Assembly: GCF_019175385.1 (NCBI RefSeq)
Contig: NC_083344.1
Location: forward strand, 5,928,965 to 5,992,964
Direction: 5' to 3'
Origin: Lycium barbarum
Lineage: Eukaryota > Streptophyta > Magnoliopsida > Solanales > Solanaceae
Length of the DNA stretch: 64,000 nt
The translations under genes were made by a program, and so were the position numbers. Shown one piece after another: positions 1 through 11,039 of this stretch (position 1 is its first letter; every line of letters starts with the position of its first letter). The notes beneath the pieces are model-generated. The model did not search any database, was not told the DNA's origin, and was given only the letters and a program-made list of their open reading frames with translations.

Positions 1-248
1 ATCCAAATGTCAGTGTCATGTGAGATAGGGTGTTCACCTTTGGACATGCCTAACAAAAGAAGAGTATAGCTGAGCCATTTGGCTAAAGTCCCCGGTATAT
101 TTACACTAATAGCATAACGAAGGATAAAATTAATCATTTTCGAATCGTGAAGAGATAAATTTAACTCTTTCCCTTTTTTAGTGCGACTAAAAGTTAAACA
201 TTAATCAGTAAGGAGGACAACCCATGAAATTTCTTATGAAGTAATGGA

Positions 249-368
249 GGCCATACACCTTCTAAGATAGTGGTAAGGTCTGCGTATATTCTATCCTTCT
301 CTGACCCCACTTGTGAAATTATACTGGAATGTGGTCGTTGTTGTTGCAGTAATTAAGGCCATACACTT
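249..368 (+). mobile_element. 5'-truncated SINE (TS-like) with target-site duplication
   Basis: The stretch 262-356 reads like the 3' half of the Solanaceae TS-type SINE: a body containing GGTAAGGTCTGCGTA, then GACCCCACTTGTG, ending in GTTGTTGTTG. The flanks GGCCATACACCTT (249-261) and GGCCATACACTTT (357-369) form a 12-13 bp target-site duplication with one mismatch, so the truncated copy inserted as it is. The tRNA-derived 5' head is missing. Family name is from memory of the body sequence. Confidence 0.6.
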
Positions 369-369
369 T

Positions 370-1524
370 TGGACTCTGCAAATTCGAGCCCAAGACTGCT
401 TTGGTTTTGGTGTCCTTGTATTGTCCATCCAAAATATAGGGCCAAAATATACCCAAATGCATACACAAGGTCCAAAATCATAACTGTCATTATTTGGTAA
501 AAGGTGGTTGGTGATCATTAGCATATGGTAGAATACAGAGTCCAATAACATGCTAATGATAAGGTGGTGTATTGTCTGCCACGTGGCATCTCCTCTATCA
601 CACATCCTTGGATGAGCCCTCATCCATTTCATCGTCCACCTTAGAAAAATTGGAAAATATATATAGGAAAAAAAATCAAGAAAAAAGAAGTAAAAGCAAA
701 ACAAGGAAAGAATAAATTGAAGAAAAATGAAAGGTTAACAAAGGATTGAAGGAAGATCATGTGGTAGTACAGAGTTAAAATTACAATTTTCATTTTAGAG
801 ATGTAACATTTTATTCTCTAAAGCTCTTTCCTTTTTCTATCTAAACAAAGACAATACTTAACTAACTCAATGGAGCCAAATGACACTGCACCTTATACTA
901 TTTGTATCAATATATATGTGAGAACTTAGCATGAGTATCTGCTTTTATAAAATTACTCAAAACTATAAATATAATCCAAGAGTAATGGGTGTGACAACCA
1001 CATACTTATGTCCTACAGTTGCACAGTAAAAATTCTAATAAAGGAACTAAAAAATTGTAAGAATATCACACATGTCATTTAAACTTAACAATATAGGGGA
1101 ATTTTATGTCATCTTTTACTGCTACACTAGAAACTTTCCTTTTATATCATGTAGATTCAACAATTTTTACATATAGTTTTTTTCCTCAATCTGTACAATT
1201 TAACGAAGATGATCCAATTAAACCCCTTCATTGTGAAAACAAATAAAAATTAAACCCCTTCATACCATGTAGCTTCGCTATTCATGTCCTGCTTCTTACC
1301 TAAAAATAAATTAAAAAAAAACAACAATAACTATGTCTCAGTCTCAAACAAGTTGAGGTCATCTATATGAGTTCTCATTTAAGCTCTTATGAGAATTCAT
1401 CATGAATTGACATGTTTCACGTTGACTGTCAGCCTACCACAACCCTTCCCCTTTATTTGAATTTGGAACGACAATGTAAGCCAGCGCGAAATTATATTTT
1501 AGAAAAGAAGGAAACATAAAATAC

Positions 1525-1556
<32 letters not shown>

Positions 1557-1560
1557 AGGG
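370..1560. other. Intergenic region upstream of TSP9
   Basis: AT-rich sequence without a credible gene. It holds a perfect palindromic G-box, GCCACGTGGC, at 578-587, a core found in many light- and ABA-responsive plant promoters, but it lies more than 1.1 kb from the TSP9 start and may be fortuitous. A motif with CAAGTTGAGGTCATCTATATG near 1350 belongs to a dispersed plant repeat also seen near 63.39 kb. A (GA)n purine tract lies at 1530-1556. Confidence 0.4.
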
Positions 1561-1564
1561 AAGG

Positions 1565-1748
1565 GATAAGCCACTTGTGGAGAACTCGTGCCACAAAACA
1601 CATTCATTTAATTCTCTTCACAATCTTCACTCATATAACCAAAACTCAATCCAAACAAGATATATTACCCACACTAACAAAAAAAAAAATCTTGTCCCTT
1701 TATTCATTCCACCAATTCCTATACACAAATTCAAGAAATACAATTCCA
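1565..1748 (+). promoter_or_regulatory. Proximal promoter / 5' leader of TSP9
   Basis: Just after a (GA)n tract there is GATAAGCC at 1566-1573, matching the I-box core (GATAAG) typical of light-regulated photosynthesis genes. TCATATAA at 1631-1638 is the best TATA-like element, about 110 nt before the ATG, leaving a short A/C-rich leader. The leader is open upstream of the chosen ATG, so an in-frame ORF extends back to 1575, but the extra residues look untranslated. Element assignments are by motif only. Confidence 0.4.
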
Positions 1749-2072
1749 ATGGCTTCTTTGAACTTTTTTGTTCCTCCAATTGCAACTACCCAAAGAAGAG
1801 TAGTGTATACTAGAGCCACATCAGCAAACAATTCTGGAGGAAGCAAAGAAGAGAAGTCAATTTTGGATTTTGTCATTGGGGCAATAACTAAGGAAGACCA
1901 ATTATTAGAGACTGATCCAATCTTGCAAAAAGTGGAGGGAAAAAGTGGAACTGGAACTGGCACTGGCACCACAACTGTCAGCAGCAAAAAGAAATTAGTT
2001 TCAGTCCCTCCTCCCAAGAAGAATTCCAATGTTTTCGGAGGCCTCGGTGGCCTCTTCGCGAAGAAAGAATGA
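1749..2072 (+). CDS. TSP9: Thylakoid soluble phosphoprotein TSP9, chloroplast precursor
   Basis: Encodes 107 residues in one exon. TSP9 is a small, largely disordered thylakoid phosphoprotein that associates with light-harvesting antenna and photosystem II and leaves the membrane when phosphorylated under light. Residues 1 to about 23 are rich in Ser/Thr/Arg and lack acidic residues, as expected of a chloroplast transit peptide. The mature part (about 84 residues, near 9 kDa) shows the family pattern: EKSILDFVIGAITKEDQ at 35-51, ETDPIL at 54-59, a Gly/Thr linker (GT repeats 67-74), a Lys-rich stretch KKKLVSVPPPKK at 80-91, and a C-terminal VFGGLGGLFAKK. Thr residues in the linker are plausible kinase targets by analogy. 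I chose the ATG at 1749 because it begins the transit peptide (MASLNFF); an upstream in-frame Met at 1575 would add an unlikely leader. No frameshift or missing element is seen. Confidence 0.9.
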   Translation: MASLNFFVPPIATTQRRVVYTRATSANNSGGSKEEKSILDFVIGAITKEDQLLETDPILQKVEGKSGTGTGTGTTTVSSKKKLVSVPPPKKNSNVFGGLGGLFAKKE

Positions 2073-2640
2073 TCTCGGATTTAGAAATTTAAGTCGGTCA
2101 GTATAAAGTTTTATAGAACATTCGTAAATTTTATGCATTTAATCCTATATGTGATCCATATATGTACCTCTTTCCCTTGTAATTTGATCTTCAATTCAAT
2201 ATTTCACTTGATATGAACTTATTTCATGGGTTGCACAAACACTGATGAATTTGGTCGAAGGATGTAGCATTTAAATTGTCGTAGCTAAATCTAAAGATTC
2301 AATCCCTCCTCACAGTTAAAAGGTGTTTGCTGTTTGGTTTTAATCGATTTTTGCTTATGACAAGCGGTCAAACCAATCAAGTCAAATTTTTATTATATGT
2401 TGCGTCTTGTACTGCTTTGTCATGCTTTCGATAGTATTTTTTCCATGACTTTTTCACTTTTGTTATTTTATTTTTTTGAACTGCTTTGAATAGCTCAGGA
2501 TATATCGAAAACAACCTCTATATCTCCTGTGAGGTATGTTGTTGTTAAACCAAATTGGACATAATACAAATTTCTCTGACTTCATTTTTTTGTTAATTTT
2601 ATTGATTTTACGATTTTTGTTTCGTTTTGTATAAAACTAT
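2073..2640. other. 3' flank of TSP9
   Basis: A/T-rich 3' UTR and downstream sequence. No canonical AATAAA is obvious; the T-rich tract around 2160-2210 is the likely 3' end region. Nothing else identifiable. Confidence 0.4.
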
Positions 2641-2659
2641 GTTTTCGAACAGTAATTGA

Positions 2660-3165
2660 AGTCGAAAAGGATTTTGAGTGTATTTGATATGACGAAAAAT
2701 GTTTTTCTCGGAAAATAAATGATTTTCTTACTCATTTTCTTGTGTTTGGTATGCAAGTTGGAAAATGTCATTAAGACCATTTGCATATACTCAAAACAAA
2801 ACTACTATAAAGTTTTTTAATTCAGAGTGCAACTTTTGGTGATGAACAGTACAGGTTGGGAGGTGGGGTAGGCTGCGGAAGGTAGTGGGGGTGGGGATAA
2901 GAAAAAAATTCTTTTTTATAAATATAAGAAAATATATAAAATAGAAAATCCGGGGGAGGGGGTTCGACCCCCAGGGGTGTCAAGGGGTGGGGGGCATGGG
3001 TTGGGTGGTGGGGGCGGGGGCATGGGAGAGTGGATTGGGGAATGCGTTAGTGTGTTTATATTAATCCGGAAAATGTTTTCGTGAATTTTTCTATGGAAAA
3101 CAATTTTTCCTATTTTGAGGAGAACATTTTCTAACATCTTAAGTGCAACCAAGCAAGAGAAAATA
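2660..3165. mobile_element. MITE-like inverted-repeat element (uncertain)
   Basis: The left part (near 2680-2770) contains GAAAAATGTTTTTC and GGAAAATAAATGATTTTC, and the right part (3065-3140) contains the inverted counterpart GGAAAACAATTTTTCC / AACATTTTCT. Such imperfect terminal repeats around a GGAAAATGTTTTC core are common in non-autonomous elements of Solanaceae. The middle (2845-3040) is a G-rich low-complexity tract. Exact ends and TSD were not resolved. Confidence 0.35.
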
Positions 3166-3429
3166 GAAAAGCACTTCCGGAAACATTATCCGTCATACCA
3201 AATTCACCCTTCACATTTCGTTGCTCCAATGAAAAAAAATAGAAGAATCTGGATGAATTGGAGAATTAAGGAAAGCAAATTAGATATGGAGTTGGATTAA
3301 TTAGAGGAAAACAGAATCATGTGGTCTAAGGAAAACATTTTGTTGTTGAATTGTTGACCAAAACTGTTATAACAGTGGCGTCTCCGTGAAGAAAGAATAA
3401 TCTCATCAGAGATAAAAAATTGAACGGAG

Positions 3430-4279
3430 TGTCTCCGTGAGAATTACTATTCATTTTTATTTCCACTTTTCTAAGTTATTATGTAAAAACAGGTGCAGTA
3501 TTTCTTTCATAAAATACTAGTTAGCAGACTTACGAGTTTTTGCTTAGCGAAAGCGGATCTGCAGCAATCACGATTCGTCGATCATCGAGAATCCTCACAA
3601 AACGGATAAATCCCCTTTGCCACAGCCTAAAGATCCTCAGAAGATGCAGAGTGTTTTTAATTGTAAATCCTAGCCATCAACTATTGTGAAAATCATCTAT
3701 TTCCTACACTCATAATGATGTATTTATACATTATAAGTAGAATTTAGGAGGAGGACAAACTAATGGACTAACGGGCTAATTAGTACCCCTTATAGATGGA
3801 CCCGATCCGATAGTTATTTCCAACAATAGGCTACCTGTATTTTTCAAACAGTGTAAATAACTTTTTTGTCCTTCCACTCTTCAGCTTCTCAATCTCCTCA
3901 TTTTCACCAAGAACAGTTTTCTCTTTAATTTTTGGAAGCTTAAAATTCTTGTTTGGATTGAAAATTCGAAGTTGATAGTTGTTTATCGTTAAAATCGTTG
4001 GAGTGTTGGTTATTGTGCTTAAATTTTTAGTTCAAAATGCTGATTAAGTAATTTGCTTAATGAATCTCAAAATTACATTCTTGATATGTAGAAAGTGTTA
4101 AGAAGACAAAGTGGATAGTTTTGATTTGGGGTTATTTGACTAAATTTGTCATTGGAAATCGTTTGTGTTTGGCGTTTGGAGTTATGTTTCAAATTTGAGG
4201 TTATTTGGAGCAAATTTAGGGCGGTTTGATCGAAATTAATTGCAAATTCAAAGAACACCTTGCTAAACAAAACAAACAA
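3430..4279. other. Repeat remnant and anonymous sequence
   Basis: 3530-3850 (GCTTAGCGAAAGCGGATCTG and following, then a TATTTATA element at 3720) has the look of a degraded retrotransposon LTR but no partner LTR or coding domain is adjacent. 3850-4279 has no recognisable feature. Confidence 0.25.
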
Positions 4280-4760
4280 ATCATGCCAATTCGGCGAAAT
4301 TTATAAACAATTTAACAAGATAGGTACTATGCAGATTACATGAATTCATACCAATCCGGTGGGATATTGTGAATAATTGAACAACTAGCAAGTCTTGCCA
4401 AATCCAATAGAACTTCAAGGTAATTGTACAACATATGTTGTAAATGGTTTTAAGTAAGACTTAATAAGCCGGTAGGATTGAAGGCAACTTAAAAACATGC
4501 GTTGTAAAACATTACAAATAAGTCTTGATAGTTTCATAGGACTTTTTTTTTTTTATTTACTTCAAGTAATTCAACAACACATATTGTAAGTAGTTACAAG
4601 TAAGTCTTAACAATTCAATAGAAACTGCGAACAATTGAACAACTTAGGCAATTTTGCCAATCCGGTCAGACTTTAAAGTACCTCAATAATACAAGTTGTA
4701 AACGGTTATAAGTAAGTTTTGGCAATCTGGTAAAATTCAAGGCAGCTCTACTTGCCAGAG
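4280..4760. repeat. Diverged tandem repeat, unit about 130-170 bp
   Basis: Several times the order recurs: ATTGAACAACT, a GCCAATCCGGT-like segment, a short AAG-rich link, ACATATTGTAA (or ACATATGTTGTAA), and AAGTAAGTCTTAA. Copies begin near 4285, 4375, 4560 and 4630. Divergence is high, so the units are old. No coding capacity. Confidence 0.4.
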
Positions 4761-5806
4761 TTTGATGCCAGAAGAGTTTGAAGTATATTTTACTCCACAT
4801 TTATTTCATTAAACGAAAAATGCCTATTTTCATACCGCTATCAATATAGAGGACAAAATCTAAATAATGGCGTGAAACTTTTATATTTGTGCAATTTAAT
4901 TGTCCTATTTCCCCCTTAGAAGCCTAGGCTTAGTATGGTTATGAAATAGTTAAGAGATAATGGAGTGTGGATGTGTAAATCTTAAAGAGATGAAATTCTG
5001 CGCTAAATTAGATAAATTACCAAAAAAAAAAAAAAAAAAATTCAATGAAGGAACAAAAGTATTCTTTTTTGCAATATATCCATGGCTTGAGTTTATAAGT
5101 TATTTTTCTCTCATAGAGTATAATCGGCTTATCAGCACATTGCTGATAAGGCAATAAAAAAGTTGAAGAAGGCTGATGAAATCAATTTGTTTATTACTTT
5201 AATTTTCATCTAATCCTCAGTTCTATACATATAAATAAAGTTCGAAGGAGAAAATGCATTTCATAAAAGTTAGTTAAATCACACTTTTAGCTCATAATTA
5301 GCTTGCGTTTATTTATTTTTAAATATGGGGCTTTACAATCAAGGTTGTACATTAGTATGAGTTTGAAAAATTTCGGTTCAGTATTTTTGATTTTAAAAAT
5401 TATAATACCGATATCACACTAAAATAAATTCGATATGATTCAATCTTTCACTTTTCGATTTTGAACTCGGTTTTTAAGGTTCGATAACTTCGGTATTGGT
5501 AGTACTTTTTAAAGTTATATTTTATCATCCTTAATTAGAATAAACGATTATAGGCAATCATGGTTCCCGATTTTTTAGACTCAAGTAAAAAAGATTAAAA
5601 GCAAACAAATTAAACTATAATCTTAATGATGTTAATTCTAAAATAAGAGTCTCATTCTTTACTTGAAAATATAAGCAAATAAAAAGCATCTCATACAATA
5701 TTATTAAAAGACAAACCTCACGTGCTACCAAATTTATAACGAATATGTTTGCATCCATTCAACAAATTAAATCTAGGATAATAATTTTCACTTACCATGT
5801 TTAATA
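4761..5806. other. Anonymous AT-rich intergenic DNA
   Basis: No gene. Contains an (A)18 tract at 5022-5040 and, at about 5360-5520, a degenerate copy of the TTTCGGTTCAGTATTTTTG type repeat that is also present near 17.1 kb. Nothing else seen. Confidence 0.35.
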
Positions 5807-6062
5807 TTCCCTCCGGATAAAAAACAGTGTCCACTTACCCTTTTTTTCTTGGGTAAAAAAGAGTATCCACTTAGCAAATCAAGAAAAAATTAACATTATT
5901 TTTCCAGATTTGCCCCTATTAAGTGCTATGTGATTAAATCTCAATACATATTTAATTAGGGACAGTATAGTTAAATTAACTATTTTTATCTACCAATTTA
6001 GTATTTTCTTAACGGGTGTGCAAATGACTAACTAAGTGGACCCACTTTTTGATTGGAGCGAA
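5807..6062. mobile_element. Stowaway-like MITE
   Basis: Begins TTCCCTCCGGATAAAAAACA and ends in the imperfect inverse of it (TTTTTGATTGGAGCGAA), with about 30 bp of imperfect terminal inverted repeat including GTCCACTTA on both sides. It is bounded by TA at 5805-5806 and 6063-6064, the expected TA target duplication. Length 256 bp fits Stowaway (Tc1/mariner-derived) MITEs. Confidence 0.7.
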
Positions 6063-6064
6063 TA

Positions 6065-7698
6065 CTAAGGAAATGACACTATTACAGTTAGAGCAAAGTC
6101 TTAAACATGGCTGGCTCAAGCCAAGCAATTGCTTTAAGTCTTAAGAAATTGAATGCAAGTGAACCAACTAGTTTTTAAAATTAGATTTAAATTATTCAAA
6201 TGTATGAATTTATGATATTCTACCTAGTAGTGTAAACTTGAGATCATTAGATGACACGGATTTGAAAAAAAAACATGCATGTAGCTTTGTTTTTTAATTT
6301 CAAAATAGATTTGAACTACTAAAATAGCCACTAAGTTTACTTAGTGGTACATTTTAACAAAAAAAAAAAAAACTATTCATAATGTATAGAATTATTTTTG
6401 AAGTTCAACTTAGTGGTAAAATGAGATTATCAGTTGATGAGGAATTTCGAAAAATATTATGTTAACCTTGGATTTTTTTAAAACATTACATATATTTTTT
6501 GTGAATGGTAAAGATGTGTGCAAGATGACTCAAATACCACCGTTGTAAACAAGAATCTTGTTGTATAAATTTAAACCATTTATTTAAATTTAGCTTCAGT
6601 CACTAATTTTATTAATCTGCTAGCTAAAATAGGCACCAACAAGCCACTACTTGTCTCAGATCATAAAAATGTCAAGGATAAAAAATTTGTAACTGAACTC
6701 CAGGCTGAAGATTTGAAGACAATCAAAATTTAATGATTCAATTAGTCGCTAGTTAAAATTTCTTTCACTAGTGAGACAATTATTGTATCTTGTTGACTGA
6801 TTGTTTCTGATCTGGTTTGCAGGGTACTTTATCTGAGACCGGGGGATTAAACATATCAAGTTTTTGTCATAAATTCATGACTTGACTATAGTACTTAAAG
6901 GAAATGGAGGATCTTCTTCCAAATTTTCGTATTGAAACACAACACATTAATGATAACAACATAAGAAATTTTATACACAGCAACATCTAATAGTACATGG
7001 GGAGGAGTAGATAGGAGATGCAATTGTATAGAAATACTTGTTGATACATGAAGTATAGGGGTGCAGGGAGGTTAGAGTAGTGATGCTACGACTGGGTATG
7101 TCCGGTTTTGGCAAAGTATTGGATACTGCCTTTTCTCTCTGTAATTTCTCGCTTAGTAATGAAATGCAATTAGTCACAAAAAAAAAACATAGGAAATTTT
7201 AACATTGTATTATAGTTCTCTTTTCTGGTATGAATGGGGATGAACCCACAAAAGCATCCTAAAGAATCAGTTTCGCATTTTGTGATAGAAAAGCTAACTT
7301 ATGAGGATCTGAAAATCTTCAGTAGTTCAAGAATGTCATTAGATTCAAAGAGAACAAACACAAGGATCTTGAAATATCAAAAGGGGGAAGATGAGATATT
7401 TAACATCATAGAAGAAAGAAAGCAAAATATGAATGACCATCTAATTTCTTTAGAGGATGTCTTTGTCTACGAATGCAGCTTGCTAGAGCTTCTTAATGCA
7501 CCATATATTTCTAATATTGGTTGAAGAATGGTTAGTGATTCTAAGTATGTGCACTGCTAGGTGTGTCAAGTAAGAGAAAACAAATCGTATCAATAACATT
7601 AATGCGTCAATCGTTTACTTAAATCAAATGCACAAAGCATTAGGTAAGCCTTTGCATTTTAGACGAAAAAAACTCTCTCAAGGAAATCTCCCTTTGAG
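6065..7698. other. Intergenic region, no supported gene
   Basis: AT-rich. A 96-codon open frame at 7234-7524 (+) is not similar to any family I recognise: it is Ser/Lys/Glu-rich, has no signal peptide or membrane segment, and no promoter context. Given its position directly before a decayed LINE it may be a fragment of a repeat or a pseudo-exon. The rest shows nothing. Confidence 0.3.
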
Positions 7699-10600
7699 AA
7701 TGGCCACACTTGCACCCCCTTTCACAAACCCCCACCCTCACTACCCCCCGATCCTCTAGAACCATAGGGTAACACAACGAGAATGAAGGAAGATATATCT
7801 AAAACAGTCTTACAACCAAATTCTCCGGGATACGGATACAATCCTCAACAACACCTACTACTTTCAGAATATTGATGAATACACAAAAAGTGTGCTTGGA
7901 AATTTTGGCTACTCTATTACCCTCTCACCTGAAGAGAATAACAAAATTTACCACCCTTAGAGACTCTCAGTAATTTTTAAAGTTGTTTGGGAGAAAACCA
8001 TACATTCCTTTCTAAGGAACAAACTTTTTGAATATGGAAACCAAGAGGAAAATATGACAAAGGCGCTGTATGATGGACCTTGGTTCATTACTGATAGCTT
8101 CTTGAATATGAGACATTGCATACCGAATTTCGTACCAGCAGAACCACTCATATCCCATACTACATATGGATAAGACTAGCGCTATTACCCACAAAATTCT
8201 ATGATAAAACTATTCTAGAAAAGGTAGGGAAGAAGAGTGGTATGCTACTCAAAACTGACACTTGTACATCGTCTAGTTTGAGAGAACGATATGCGTGAGT
8301 TTGTTTTGAGGTCTCCCTAGACCGATCATTCAAAAATTGTGTCACAATCTGCAACCATAAGCATGATAGTCTAAGAGAGGGGGAGAACATTCTGTGTCAG
8401 GGATGTGGGAGGACTGGCTACACTATGGGAAGTGTCCTCGCCAGATATGTGTCACTCCAAGTGACAAGTGGAAAACTTTTTACAAGGAGCAAGGTATACC
8501 CCATGAGAAATGGCAAACAGTTACTTTTCCACGAATAAGAAAACAACAAGCACGGAAAAGCAATGATACAGACAAGGAGGGAAAAATTATGAAAACAAAC
8601 GCGCTACAGGAAAAAGCTTTCGATGCCCTCATAGGTAAGTTCCTTGATTCCACTGCTTCTATAAAAACCAACAGTACCCGCATGAATGAGAGCACTCCTA
8701 AGGATACTCATGATCAAATCGTTATAGTAGCACATACAATATTTGTATCCATGCTCAAAATGGATTTGGGCCAAGAGAAAAGAAAACAACATTTTTACGA
8801 TCCTAGGACCCACAATCACAAGCCTAAAAGAAAATTACACACTCCAGATATTGCATAGGACATTCCCTCTATCACTTAAAAGTACAGAAAAGATGTACAT
8901 GTATCCATAAATGTAAGCCTAAATCCAACACTATGGCACACGCCAACACTCTCCCCAAACTCAAAGACACAGGAATAGCTTATGTCACTTCTGAGATGGA
9001 TAGGGGCCAAACACTCCCTCCCAATCCTCAAACCTATGAATCCCCCCTCACTCTTTAAAGGTTGCCGCCAACACAACCTCTACAATCGATTGTTATCCTA
9101 TATCAGTTGATACGACAACCACCATCGATTCAACAGAATCTCCTCTTATTACCATATCTATCACTCCAAATTCTGCAAAACAAGCTCATATATCACTACT
9201 AAAAAAACTGCCAAAACCAATTTCAAGAGGTCATTTTTTCATAAAAATCAACCTCAGGGATAGGTCGGGAAAACCTTGGTCCCTTTTTGAAAGCGACCTT
9301 AGGAGCTGTCGCAAAATATCGAGCTCACGAGGTTGGTTTTTTTTTTTTTTTTTTTTTTAAATATCAACCTTGGGAGGTTGATTTTAAGTTACACAATTAT
9401 AAATGCACCATCTGGGAATCGAATCCCTCGTCTTGACCGTAGGTAGGAAACATTTCTATCAATGGACCACTGATAATCATTGGTGTAAGACTTTGCTTTT
9501 TTTATTTATACTCTTCAAATTTATTTTTCGAGAAAAAACTAACCCCCAAAAGGTCGGTTTCTTATTATTATTTTTTTTTTTAAAAAATACCTCTGGGGGT
9601 CGATTTTTGAAATAATTTTTTATTTTATTTTAATAAACGACCTTTGCAATTGGTCTTTTTTTTTTCCTTTTTTTGTTAAATAAGCTGACCTCCAGAGGTC
9701 GGTTTTAAACTTTCCTGATGTTTTGCGCTAAAAAGAACCGACCTCTGGAAGTCGATTTTTGATGCTTTTAGTAGTGATATCCGCCATCTTGCAATTGATT
9801 TCTCCATAAATAGACCACAATCAAGATTTAGTGACACCAAATCCAAACCCACCACTGACGTATGTGACAGCGTCCCTAACACCAAACTATACATCGACAT
9901 CGTGGATGGAACTTGCATTGAAGGGGCAAACACTAACTCTGAATCTCATGATTGGGAACCAAACAGTGGTCATGATCTCCTCCCTATGAACCCAATTTTT
10001 TGTCCTATGAACATATGCGACACATAAACCCCTCTGAACCAGGAGCAACCCCAACTGCATGTGCATCTGTCCGAAGAAGACGATTAAGAAGGGGAAACTC
10101 TGTACTAGAGAAACTACGTAGAAGCAACCAGGAGCTAAAAAAAGATCCTGGTAGAGTATGGAGTTCCCTTAATAAATCTTACCCTCTAGAAAAAATGCCG
10201 GTGGTAGAGTTCAACTAGCGAAGTAGTTATTGCTTATTTTCCCAGAACTATGACCAGTTGCACGATGAATCTTCCAAACCAGCATGGTCGATGGCTTCGG
10301 GGGTTAATCCTCAATCTAATAAAAGCATAAAAAGAGTCTACCTCTACGGAGAAGGGGAAAGGATTGAAGAAAATTTCGTACCCTTGGAAAAGATTGATGA
10401 ACTTTATAATGTTGAATGAATGTGGGGTTAACATTATGGGGTTTCGTAGGCACTGTGAATCCATTATAAAGATGCATAGGCCATCAATACTAGTGCTTCT
10501 TGAAACACCAATGGCGGATCATAAAGAGCCTTGAAGCTTTCGACTTTACTGGCAAAATTTAGTCCTCAGCTATTGGTCATTCCGGGGACATCATCATAAT

Positions 10601-10725
10601 ATGGAAGGAGAAAGTCATCAAGCTGGAGGACATCTCTATCAGCCCTCTTGGAATCACGTGATGGTTAAGGTAATCACTTCCAGGACTGTTGGTTATTCAG
10701 TCCTATATATGCTAGTAATGACCTT
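7699..10725 (+). mobile_element. Decayed L1-type LINE, 5' part (ORF1 and start of ORF2)
   Basis: Shuffled reading frames on the plus strand show the gag-like ORF1 of plant L1 LINEs: near 8010-8200 the segment KALYDGPWFI...GIRLALLPTKFYD resembles the DUF4283 domain, and at 8396-8440 CQGCGRTGYTMGS resembles the CCHC zinc knuckle with the His replaced by Tyr. Around 10430-10725 frames show PSILVLLETPM and then YASND, matching the start of the apurinic endonuclease of ORF2. Stops and frameshifts are numerous; a CACTA MITE interrupts it (9194-9776). The LINE continues at 16064, beyond a Ty3 element that inserted into it. Not functional. Confidence 0.7.
9194..9776. mobile_element. Non-autonomous CACTA element
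   Basis: Starts CACTACTAAAAAAACTGCC and ends GCTTTTAGTAGTG, the terminal signature of CACTA (En/Spm) transposons. The interior is a series of about 50-90 bp units containing an AGGTCGGTTTT-like motif in both orientations, the usual subterminal repeats of this superfamily. Flanks are AT repeats (ATAT on each side), so the 3-bp TSD is ambiguous. No transposase is encoded. Confidence 0.7.
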
Positions 10726-11001
10726 TGATACACGTTAGGAAAGTTGTACAACATGCTTGCGGAATGGTACCAAGGTTGTTGTGGTAGTTATGACTACTGT
10801 GAAAAGGGGAATTGATATTTTATCCTTTTTACTTTTGTTATTACTTTTATTATTGTAGTTTAGTCCTTCATAGGAGAGGGTATATCAGCTGTAACAGATA
10901 TTGGGAATAGTATGAATGAAGTCTTAGCTATTTTCCTTATTGCAATTCCTTCTCTCTTCTTAGTTGCTTTCATCTTCAATTTTCATTGTAAATCTGCATC
11001 A
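10726..11001 (+). repeat. 5' LTR of the chromovirus element
   Basis: 276 bp, starting TGATACACGTTAGG and ending CTGCATCA (TG...CA). It is followed directly by the PBS. It differs from the 3' LTR by scattered substitutions and short indels, so the insertion is not very recent. Confidence 0.88.
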
Positions 11002-11002
11002 G

Positions 11003-11018
11003 TGGTGTCAGAGCACTC
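11003..11018 (+). promoter_or_regulatory. Primer binding site for initiator Met-tRNA
   Basis: TGGTGTCAGAGCACTC, one base after the 5' LTR, matches the usual plant PBS TGGTATCAGAGC, complementary to the 3' end of initiator tRNA-Met, with a single A-to-G change. Confidence 0.75.
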
Positions 11019-11039
11019 TCTTGATTCTGTAGTGGGTAA

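Noticed and set aside
291..704. 137-codon open frame on the minus strand
   Set aside because: Runs across a SINE fragment and its TSD and has no family resemblance; a chance frame.
7234..7524. 96-codon open frame (+)
   Set aside because: No recognisable domain, no promoter or splice context, next to a decayed LINE. Noted in the region entry but not called as a gene.
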